64,000 nucleotides of DNA from contig NZ_CALFBQ010000029.1 in assembly GCF_937951745.1 (NCBI RefSeq), forward strand, positions 1 to 64,000. Direction: 5' to 3'. The stretch comes from an uncultured Chloroflexus sp. (GTDB lineage Bacteria > Chloroflexota > Chloroflexia > Chloroflexales > Chloroflexaceae). The first letter of the stretch is position 1; every line of letters starts with the position of its first letter. Positions 57,431-64,000 of the stretch are shown here, one piece after another. The position numbers and the translations under genes were made by a program. The notes beneath the pieces are model-generated. The model saw only the letters and a program-made list of their open reading frames with translations. It had not been told where the DNA came from and did no database searches.

Positions 57431-59484
57431 CGGTTGCGACTCTTGAGGGGGGTTGAGATAGTATCAGAAAGGGTTGTCATTGGCCAAAAGACGGTAAACG
57501 TTGTGCCATGATCCGGTTCGGTTTCAATATGCAGCGCGCCGTGGTGGGCGCGCACAATTCCATTCACCGCCGCTAAGCCAAGGCCGCGACCGGTAAATTT
57601 GGTGCTGAAAAACGGATCGAAAATGCGCGCTTTGGTGATTTCGTCCATCCCATGGCCGGTATCTTTGACAATCAGCGCTGCGTAACATCCGGGTGGCTGG
57701 TCAGCGCCGATCTGCATCGTGGCCATCTCATCGGCGCTGACCTCACGCGCCTCAGTCATAATGGTTACGGTGCCGTTACCGGTAATGGCTTCTGCGCCGT
57801 TAATGGCCAGATTCATCAACACCTGCTGGATCTGGGCAATATTGCCTTCGATTGGTAATGGAGTTGGGGAGGGTTGGATGATCAGATCAACCCGTCTGGG
57901 TAAGATACTGCGCAGCAATGTTTGCATCTCTTCCACGGCCCGGCTCAGGTCAAGCCGTTGCATTTCGGGTTGGTGGCGGCCAGTGTACGTGAATAATTGA
58001 TTAGTCAGCTCGGTGGCGCGTAACGCAGCTTGTTCGATTTGCACCAGTAATGGATAAGCAGGGTGATCGTCTGGTAGTTCGTTGAGGGCGAGCGATACGT
58101 TGCCTAACACGCCGACGAGCAGATTATTGAAATCGTGGGCAATCCCGCCGGCCATAACCCCTAAACTCTCAAGACGCTGAGTCTCGCGCAGTTGCTGCTC
58201 GATCCGTTCTCGTTCGCGCTCCATCCGGCGCCGTTCGGTGACGTCGATTGCAATGCCGGCGATGCCGTAGATCTTCCCTTCGTGATCGAATAGCGGAAAT
58301 TTGATGGTGGTAAACGCCGTCAACCCATTAGCCGTCCAGCGATCGTCATCGCGTTGGATCGGGCGGCGATGACGCATGACTTCACGGTCGAACGAGCGGT
58401 AGTAATCGGCGAGTGCCGGCGGAAACAGATCTTCATCACGCTTGCCGATCATTGCCGGCGGTTCGTAGCCAGAAAATTTAGCCAATCGTTCGTTGACCAT
58501 CAGATAGCGCCCTTCGGCATCTTTGACAAAGATCAGAGCCGGTATCTGATTGATAATGTCTTGCAACAACCGGCGGCTGGTTTCAACCGCAGCTTCGGCA
58601 GCGCGTTGGGCGGAAATATCTTCGATCAAGCGGACAAGAAACGTAATCTTGCCCTCTTCGTCACGCACCGCCGAACAGGTCATGCGACCGTAAACAATAT
58701 GACCGTCTTTGTGCAGGTAACGTTTTTCGATCGTATAGCTATCGCGGTTGCCGTTGAGTAATTCTTCCCACAGCAGCAAATCGGTGTTGCGATCATCGGG
58801 ATGGGTGCGATGCAAGATCATCTTGCCGATCAGCTCTTCGCGCTCAAACCCCAACAGCGTCGCGATGGCTCGGTTGCAGTCGATAATCCGGCCACTCTCT
58901 TCAATGACCACAATCCCAATGTTCAATTGATCAAACAGTGCGGCAAAGCGCCGTTCGCGTTCGTGCAGTTCGGCGGCAAGGCGTTGTTCTTCTTCGCGGA
59001 TCCGCACCCAATCGGTCACGTCACGGTTCATTTCACCGATGAGCACTAGCCGGTGCATGTGATCGTAGATCGGAAAATAGGTTGTTTCTGACCAAAATTG
59101 TTGATCAATAGTTCGACCTTCGATCTCGGCTTCGGCGGTATCGTAGGGAGTTGGCGGCATAGCAGCGATTTGGCCGCGGCGAGCAGCCTCGAAGGCAGCG
59201 ACGAAGCCGCGCTTCTGGGCTGCCGGATCGTGGTAGATGTTGTAGCGCCCAACAATCTGATCAATGGGGGTCGCCACCAATTGTTCATTGGCCCGATTCA
59301 TTGCCACTGACAGCCCATCAGGTGCAAACAACACCATTGGGATGGGCAATTGATGAAAGACCATATCGAACGGCAACTCTTGAGCGGCCAAACTCGCGGT
59401 AAACTGTGCGCGGAGGATTGAGAGCTGTTGACGTAAGATGGCATTTTCGCGTTCAAGAGATCGCAATCGCTCGTGTATATCCAT
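57418..59484 (-). CDS. PAS-domain sensor histidine kinase
   Basis: The 688 residues start with a coiled coil (residues 1-30, ERLRSLERENAILRQQL), then three PAS modules (at about 40-150, 175-290 and 305-425) with PAC segments, and then a HisKA box AGGIAHDFNNLLVGVLG, where His450 is the phospho-acceptor. The ATPase core has MNLAINGAEAI and VKDTGHGMDEITK, and the FSTKFTGRGLGLAAVNG G box. No transmembrane helix is seen, so it senses cytoplasmic signals such as redox or light through PAS. It overlaps the receiver gene downstream, forming a two-component pair. Confidence 0.94.
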   Translation of the reverse strand: MDIHERLRSLERENAILRQQLSILRAQFTASLAAQELPFDMVFHQLPIPMVLFAPDGLSVAMNRANEQLVATPIDQIVGRYNIYHDPAAQKRGFVAAFEAARRGQIAAMPPTPYDTAEAEIEGRTIDQQFWSETTYFPIYDHMHRLVLIGEMNRDVTDWVRIREEEQRLAAELHERERRFAALFDQLNIGIVVIEESGRIIDCNRAIATLLGFEREELIGKMILHRTHPDDRNTDLLLWEELLNGNRDSYTIEKRYLHKDGHIVYGRMTCSAVRDEEGKITFLVRLIEDISAQRAAEAAVETSRRLLQDIINQIPALIFVKDAEGRYLMVNERLAKFSGYEPPAMIGKRDEDLFPPALADYYRSFDREVMRHRRPIQRDDDRWTANGLTAFTTIKFPLFDHEGKIYGIAGIAIDVTERRRMERERERIEQQLRETQRLESLGVMAGGIAHDFNNLLVGVLGNVSLALNELPDDHPAYPLLVQIEQAALRATELTNQLFTYTGRHQPEMQRLDLSRAVEEMQTLLRSILPRRVDLIIQPSPTPLPIEGNIAQIQQVLMNLAINGAEAITGNGTVTIMTEAREVSADEMATMQIGADQPPGCYAALIVKDTGHGMDEITKARIFDPFFSTKFTGRGLGLAAVNGIVRAHHGALHIETEPDHGTTFTVFWPMTTLSDTISTPLKSRNRCKQ

Positions 59485-59544
59485 AACTGTGTCCTCTGAG
59501 CATTGCGGAAGGTTTGATCCGGTTGGTTGGTCGCTCTAACATAG

Positions 59545-60321
59545 TTACCGCCCGCTAAAGTTGGGGGCACGTTTTTCGATAAAGGCGCGCATGCCCTCTT
59601 TCTGATCTTCGCTGGCGAAGAGGAGGTAGAAATTGCGCAACTCAATGGCCAACCCTTCGCGCACGGTCGTTTCAGCGGCGGCGCGCACCGCTTCTTTGGC
59701 CAATTGCACGGCAAGCGGCGATTTAGCGGCGATCGTCTGCGCCACTCGGCGCGCTTCGTCAAGCAGGGTTTCCGGCGGGCAGACCCGGTTCACTAACCCA
59801 TGCGCGTAGGCTTCTTGGGCGCTGATCGTCGCGCCAGTCAAGACCATCTCCATGGCGCGATAGGGGCCAAGGGCGCGGGTGAGGCGTTGGGTGCCGCCGG
59901 CGCCCGGAATGATGCCAATGTTGATTTCAGGCTGGCCAAATTGGGCCGTCTCGCTGGCCAAAATAATGTCGCACATCATTGCCAGCTCACAGCCGCCGCC
60001 GAGCGCGTAGCCATTGATAGCGGCAATCATCGGTTTGCGGATGGCCGCAATTTTGGCCCAGCGGGCAATCATACCGCTGGTAAGCATCTCTATTGGTGTG
60101 GCGTTGGCCATTGCTTTGATGTCAGCGCCGGCAGCGAAAGCCCGTCCGGCCCCAGTGATGATGATGACCCGGATCGAGTCATCGGCGTCATACATCTCGA
60201 GATGGCGAATAAGATCATCGATGAGTGCTGGGCTGAGGGCGTTGAGCGCCTGTGGCCGGTTGAGAGTTACGATCGCGATTGGGCCTTCGATTGTACTGAT
60301 GATCAATGGTTCGTCGCTCAT
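59545..60321 (-). CDS. Enoyl-CoA hydratase/isomerase (crotonase) family enzyme
   Basis: The 258 residues show the crotonase signatures: GAGRAFAAGADIKAM forming the oxyanion hole, ALGGGCELAMMCD with the first catalytic Glu, and GQPEINIGIIPGAGGTQRL with the second. It hydrates trans-2-enoyl-CoA thioesters. In this genus such enzymes may serve fatty-acid oxidation or the 3-hydroxypropionate pathway's neighbours. The gene is monocistronic and divergent from the DtxR-type gene. Confidence 0.94.
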   Translation of the reverse strand: MSDEPLIISTIEGPIAIVTLNRPQALNALSPALIDDLIRHLEMYDADDSIRVIIITGAGRAFAAGADIKAMANATPIEMLTSGMIARWAKIAAIRKPMIAAINGYALGGGCELAMMCDIILASETAQFGQPEINIGIIPGAGGTQRLTRALGPYRAMEMVLTGATISAQEAYAHGLVNRVCPPETLLDEARRVAQTIAAKSPLAVQLAKEAVRAAAETTVREGLAIELRNFYLLFASEDQKEGMRAFIEKRAPNFSGR

Positions 60322-60491
60322 GACAGTTGCTCCTTCATATACGGCGGTAAATGCGCAACGATATTACAATGCAGCATCATTACGTTAGTTGTCGTAACCC
60401 GATTGTACCACGCCCGTTGCAGGAAGTAGCTGCTCTATGGTACATTGAAGCCAGCAAAACCGGGTTTTGCGCCGCCAGAAGGAGACGCGCC

Positions 60492-61199
60492 TTGACCCCT
60501 GTCGAAGATGCCAATCTGTCCAACCGGATTACGCCGGCCATTGAAGATTATCTGAAAGCGATCTATCTGCTACAACAACAGGTCGGTGCGGTGACGACAA
60601 CGATGCTCGGCGAGCAGCGCGGGTCGCGCCCAGCTTCGGTTACTGGGATGATTAAGAAGCTGGCCGAGATGAATCTGGTGCAGCATACGCCCTATCAAGG
60701 CGTGGTGCTGACGCCCGCTGGCGAGCGAATTGCATTGGAGGTGATCCGGCATCATCGCTTGCTCGAACTCTACCTTGTCGAAGCGCTCGGTTATAGTTGG
60801 GATGAGGTGCATGAAGAGGCCGAGCGGCTCGAACACCACATCAGCGAGAAGCTCGAGGCGCGGATTGCCGAACGACTGGGTTACCCGGATTTTGACCCGC
60901 ACGGTGACCCGATCCCCGGCGTTGATGGGGCGTTGCCTGCCACCCGCGCCATCCGGCTGGCCGATCTGCCGCTCCACCAACCGGCGCGGATTGCGCGGGT
61001 GCGTGATCAGGCGGCTGAACGGCTGCGCTATCTGGCCGATCTCGGTCTTGTGCCCGGGGCGCGGGTGGTGGTAATGGCCAGTGCGCCATTTGACGGGCCG
61101 TTGACGGTGCAGATTTGCGATACCGCCCCGGTGCCGCTTGATCGACGCTTGGCCCGCACGATCGAAGTTGAGACTGAGGAGCCGGCAGTTACGTCGTAG
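60492..61199 (+). CDS. DtxR/MntR-family metal-dependent transcription regulator
   Basis: The TTG at 60492 is chosen because AAGGAG lies seven bases upstream and the protein then begins just before the conserved ITPAIEDYLKAIYLLQQQ. This gives 235 residues. An N-terminal winged-helix domain (SVTGMIKKLAEMNLVQHTPYQ) is followed by the metal-binding and dimerisation domain with HHRLLELYLVEALGYSWDEVHEEAERLEHHIS. The latter contains the usual Glu and His metal ligands. A C-terminal SH3/FeoA-like domain begins near residue 160. It represses iron or manganese genes when metal is bound. Its stop overlaps the convergent PHP gene by 11 bases. Confidence 0.9.
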   Translation: MTPVEDANLSNRITPAIEDYLKAIYLLQQQVGAVTTTMLGEQRGSRPASVTGMIKKLAEMNLVQHTPYQGVVLTPAGERIALEVIRHHRLLELYLVEALGYSWDEVHEEAERLEHHISEKLEARIAERLGYPDFDPHGDPIPGVDGALPATRAIRLADLPLHQPARIARVRDQAAERLRYLADLGLVPGARVVVMASAPFDGPLTVQICDTAPVPLDRRLARTIEVETEEPAVTS

Positions 61200-62241
61200 C
61201 GGTCACGAAGATCGGGTTGGTAAAGAGCCACGGTTTGCCGCCCCAATACGCTTCGACGCGGTAGATGCCGTCGTCGTCAACCGTTTGGCGGATGCGGCGA
61301 ATGCCGCTGGTCATCACTTCGCCGTTCACAATTAAACGCGCATACGCATCGACGCCAACATCAACTTCTACCAGCAACGGTCCGCCGGCGAGGCTGATCG
61401 TGTCGCCCATTTCCGCTGTTTCACCGGGCCGGCTGAGACGGAAGATGATCGATGGCGCTTCGCCATCAAGCCGGTTGGCAAAGTAACAACGTCCGGCGGT
61501 TAACGCAGCATAGACCTGATTGGTGGCCTCTTTCGCATCACTGCTGAGCGGTTCGGCAAGTAGAAGGTAGTTGGTAAGGGTGCGGAAGATCCACGGGTAG
61601 GGAAAGACCTCGATCTCGCCCCATGGCGCTTGGCGTTTGAATCCGTGGGCATCGACGCCACCGATACCGAAGGTGCGCCGACCGGCCATATTCAGCCGAT
61701 CCCACCACCACAAAGTCGCCAGCGTCGGCCCGCTCAGGCCCAAGCGCGGGTTGAGCACCAGCGCCAGTTTGTTGCGCTCGGTTAGGTGCTCGCCCCAATC
61801 ACTCATCAAATTCCACAACTCTAGCCCAACGACGCGCCCTTCGCGCTGGCTTGGTCCATCAATCGTCCAGTCATCCCAACGGTAGATGTCTTTAAACGAA
61901 TTGCGGATTCGCTCGTCGGGATGGGCAATAATGCCGAAGCCGCCGCGATTGTACACTTCATCAATGAATTGTTGCGGTGGCAGTTGGTTGCTAATCACCG
62001 TGTCAACGTTGAGGGCGAGGAAGTGGTTGTGATTAGGGGTGATTTCATGGCCGACGATGACTAATACATCGTCGTGCCAGCCGGCAAAGGGCAAGCCTTC
62101 GAGGGTGTCGTGGTCGGTGACAATCACCCAGCGCAGGCCAGCCTCACGGGCAGCGGCAATGAGTTGCGGAAAGGTAGCCGATCCGTCCGAGTAGGTGGTA
62201 TGCATGTGGATTGCGCCGGGGTAGATGAAGGGATAGTTCAT
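61189..62241 (-). CDS. PHP-domain metal-dependent phosphoesterase
   Basis: The ATG at 62241 gives 350 residues. The amino-terminal AIHMHTTYSDGSATFPQL contains the HxH motif, followed by WVIVTDHDTLEG and further His/Asp residues near VIVGHEITPNHNHF that make up the trinuclear metal site of PHP enzymes. The C-terminal third is a beta domain of unknown role (from about residue 240). PHP proteins hydrolyse phosphoesters of sugars, nucleotides or phosphonates. The substrate is not known. Confidence 0.85.
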   Translation of the reverse strand: MNYPFIYPGAIHMHTTYSDGSATFPQLIAAAREAGLRWVIVTDHDTLEGLPFAGWHDDVLVIVGHEITPNHNHFLALNVDTVISNQLPPQQFIDEVYNRGGFGIIAHPDERIRNSFKDIYRWDDWTIDGPSQREGRVVGLELWNLMSDWGEHLTERNKLALVLNPRLGLSGPTLATLWWWDRLNMAGRRTFGIGGVDAHGFKRQAPWGEIEVFPYPWIFRTLTNYLLLAEPLSSDAKEATNQVYAALTAGRCYFANRLDGEAPSIIFRLSRPGETAEMGDTISLAGGPLLVEVDVGVDAYARLIVNGEVMTSGIRRIRQTVDDDGIYRVEAYWGGKPWLFTNPIFVTATT

Positions 62242-62426
62242 AGCGTTCTCCGCTAGTAACATCGATACGCGGTTGTTATAGATAGTATAGCCGCAAAGCG
62301 ACACTAGCGATGCGTGGATGTCAAGTGTTAGGCAGGGCCGTGTGCTGGCTGTGATTATGCGGGGCGGATTGGCCGCAGCCAGCTCCTGCTCTCGCACACA
62401 CCAATGCGTGTAGGGATGGATCTCGC

Positions 62427-62474
62427 TCTCGTGGGGATTGCTTCGCCGCGCTACGCGCAGCTCGCAATAACAAA
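62427..62474. repeat. Dispersed intergenic repeat, family B
   Basis: GGGGATTGCTTCGCCGCG followed by GCAGCTCGCAATAACAAA matches the 3' part of the element at 9783-9870. It differs in the middle. Confidence 0.6.
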
Positions 62475-62487
62475 CGGGGAGCAGCTT

Positions 62488-62600
62488 TCCAAAAAACCTT
62501 TGCGTGGGTCGGCGCGGAGAACGGGCAGTTTATCAGCGCCCGTGCGTCCTAAAAAACCTTTGCGCTCTCGGCGCCCGCTGCGCCTTTGCGTTTACTAAGA
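62488..62600. repeat. Dispersed intergenic repeat, family A
   Basis: The segment has two copies of AAAAAACCTTTGCG 60 bases apart and GC-rich connecting blocks, similar in kind to 2784-2830 and 3501-3600. ORFs through it are repeat-derived. Confidence 0.55.
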
Positions 62601-62620
62601 TATGCTACTATACCCACGTT

Positions 62621-63724
62621 ATGATCACCATTGACATCGATGCCAGCCGGGCGACGGTTGCTCAGCGCACTGGTACCGAACGCTACAGCTATGAGGTGAT
62701 TGCGGCCTTAGACCGGATCGCGCCGGCGGAGGTGCAATTTCGCCTTTATATCAACGGTGGGCACGATCGGTTACCGCCGCTGAGCCAGCGAGTGCAGGTG
62801 CGCGATATTCGCTGGCCGCGACTGTGGACGCATCTGCGCCTTGGGCCGGCCAGTTGGCGCGCACGCCCGCAGGTGTTGTTTGTGCCGGCGCATGTCGTGC
62901 CGCTGCTCCATCCGCCTACGGTAGTGACCATTCACGATGTAGGCTATCGGGTCTTTCCCGAGGCGCATACCGCTCGCCGTCGGCTCGAACTCGAGGTGAC
63001 GACGCGATGGAGTTTACGCGCGGCCCGGCGCGTGCTGGCCGTTTCCCATGCCACCAAGCGCGATCTGGTCAATTGGTATGGGATCGATCCCGACCGGATT
63101 ATGGTCACGCACCTTGGCTTGAGCGCGGAAGTTAGACCGCCGGACGATCCGCAGTGTGTTGCGGCTGTGCGCGCGCGCTACGGCTTGGCGCAACGTCCAT
63201 ATCTTTTGTATATCGGTACGGTGCAGCCGCGCAAGAATCTGGCGCGGCTGATTGAGGCGCTGGCGACCGTATTGGCTGCCGGTTACGATCTTGATCTGGT
63301 GCTGGCTGGCAAGCGCGGCTGGCTGAGCGAACCGATCGAACGGCGGGCCAACGAGTTAGGCGTTGTCGATCGGGTTCGTTTTACTGGCTATGTAGCCGAT
63401 GCCGATCTGCCCGCGCTACTGGCCGGTGCGTTGGCGTTTGTCTTTCCTTCGCTCTACGAAGGCTTTGGCTTACCAGTTCTAGAGGCGATGGCATGCGGTG
63501 CGCCGGTCATTACCAGCACGATCTCGTCGCTGCCGGAAGTGGCCGGCGATGCGGCGTTGCTGGTTGACCCGCTCGATACGAATGCTATTGCCGCCGCGAT
63601 CGTGCGCATGCATGATGATACGGCCTTGCGCACTGATCTGCGGCAACGCGGTTTGGCGCGTGCGCGCCAGTTCACGTGGGAAGCGTGTGCGCGGCGGACG
63701 CTTGAGGCATTGATAATGGATTGA
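62621..63724 (+). CDS. GT4-family glycosyltransferase (mannosyltransferase-like)
   Basis: The ATG at 62621 gives 367 residues; the upstream frame is repeat sequence. It opens MITIDIDASRATVAQRTGTE, a form found in GT4 mannosyl- or rhamnosyltransferases that recognise a short Gly-Thr-Glu loop. The donor site has YLLYIGTVQPRKNLARLIEAL and LYEGFGLPVLEAMACGAPVITS with E-x7-E. It follows repeats and is four bases upstream of the DUF309 gene. The sugar and acceptor are unknown. Confidence 0.9.
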   Translation: MITIDIDASRATVAQRTGTERYSYEVIAALDRIAPAEVQFRLYINGGHDRLPPLSQRVQVRDIRWPRLWTHLRLGPASWRARPQVLFVPAHVVPLLHPPTVVTIHDVGYRVFPEAHTARRRLELEVTTRWSLRAARRVLAVSHATKRDLVNWYGIDPDRIMVTHLGLSAEVRPPDDPQCVAAVRARYGLAQRPYLLYIGTVQPRKNLARLIEALATVLAAGYDLDLVLAGKRGWLSEPIERRANELGVVDRVRFTGYVADADLPALLAGALAFVFPSLYEGFGLPVLEAMACGAPVITSTISSLPEVAGDAALLVDPLDTNAIAAAIVRMHDDTALRTDLRQRGLARARQFTWEACARRTLEALIMD

Positions 63725-63728
63725 AACG

Positions 63729-64000
63729 ATGGAACATACGACCGAACCAACCCTTGTGTCCGATCCCTTTCTGGCTGGTATGCAGCTCTTCAACGCCGGC
63801 GAGTATTGGCATGCCCACGAGCAATGGGAAATCTGCTGGCGCGCGGCGCAGGGGGAAGAGGCCGAGTTTTACAAGGCTTTGATCCAGACCGCAGCGGCGT
63901 TAGTAAAGTGGCGGCAGGGCAATCTGCGCGGTTTGCGGCTCAATTGGGCCAAAGCGCAGCGCCGGCTAGCGCAATTGCCGGCAGTCTATCGCGGAGTCGA
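63729..64000 (+). CDS. DUF309-family protein (5' part only)
   Basis: The frame opens with an ATG at 63729, four bases after the glycosyltransferase stop, and is cut off by the window end after 90 codons. The translated start reads MEHTTEPTLVSDPFLAGMQL, then FNAGEYWHAHEQWEICWR, matching the DUF309 motif FNxGxYWxAHExWE. The family is about 120-160 residues, so perhaps one third is missing. Function is unknown. Two conserved Glu/His pairs in the motif hint at a metal or catalytic site. Confidence 0.85.
   Translation, partial: MEHTTEPTLVSDPFLAGMQLFNAGEYWHAHEQWEICWRAAQGEEAEFYKALIQTAAALVKWRQGNLRGLRLNWAKAQRRLAQLPAVYRGV

Larger units (their letters stand above)
62242..62620. other. Intergenic region with repeats before the GT4 gene
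   Basis: Three hundred and eighty bases without a gene. It contains a family B repeat at 62427-62474 and a family A repeat at 62488-62600. The latter includes two copies of AAAAAACCTTTGCG exactly 60 bases apart (62491 and 62551). Confidence 0.6.

Noticed and set aside
1-64000. tRNA, rRNA or complete insertion sequences
   Set aside because: I looked for cloverleaf-like and transposase-like sequences and found none that I could support.

Overview
The window comes from a filamentous anoxygenic phototroph of the genus Chloroflexus or a very close relative. The diagnostic gene is csmA: the 80-residue precursor of the chlorosome baseplate protein is almost identical to the C. aurantiacus protein as I remember it. 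It sits in one long plus-strand run with bchU (C-20 methyltransferase), bchK (BChl c synthase), csmM and csmN. I see no complete insertion sequence, CRISPR array, tRNA or rRNA gene.

Region 1 (1-14 kb). A GC-rich 40-bp tandem array and a lipoprotein come first. Then a minus-strand set that looks like a modified-pterin or related pathway: an NYN-domain protein, a methyltransferase, a FolB-like aldolase, a RibD-type reductase and an MDR dehydrogenase in one tight operon, with a PTPS/QueD-fold protein lacking the usual cysteine and a GT4 glycosyltransferase about 3 kb downstream. Between the two parts lie a GT-C membrane glycosyltransferase and a decayed DNA adenine methylase. A protein phosphatase, a DUF4097 protein, an alpha/beta hydrolase, a truncated haemoglobin and a mutarotase-like protein follow.

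Region 2 (14.3-31 kb), the chlorosome island. A consensus-like promoter and a leader hairpin precede an ArsA/Get3-type ATPase, csmA, two paralogous PH-like proteins with Arg-rich tails, a second ArsA ATPase, a third ArsA homologue with a destroyed P-loop, an alpha/beta hydrolase, an HExxH protein, a low-complexity protein, two tandem lipases, a small membrane protein, bchU, bchK, csmM and csmN. A strong terminator closes the run. A type II NADH dehydrogenase-like flavoprotein and a START-like protein follow from their own promoter. The organisation suggests a module for making, targeting and assembling chlorosome envelope and pigment. The three Get3d-like proteins with C-terminal alpha-crystallin-like domains are the most intriguing part.

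Region 3 (31-48.5 kb) is mostly housekeeping: a degenerate M23-type protein with an HTH, an ABC exporter, a KimA-like K+ transporter, a PfkB kinase, the rpmH-rnpA-yidC-khpB operon, an S1-domain protein, a ChlI-ChlD-type chelatase ATPase, and mreB-mreC-mreD-mrdA for cell shape. A 66-bp duplication at the mreB/mreC junction made a 20-codon chimeric mini-ORF.

Region 4 (48.5-64 kb) holds an OmpR-type two-component system, a polysaccharide chain-length and BY-kinase set with a glycosyltransferase, an MFS exporter, an M24 peptidase, a PAS histidine kinase with a receiver protein, an enoyl-CoA hydratase, a DtxR-type regulator, a PHP-domain protein, another GT4 enzyme and the start of a DUF309 gene. 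Intergenic spaces carry at least two dispersed repeat families.
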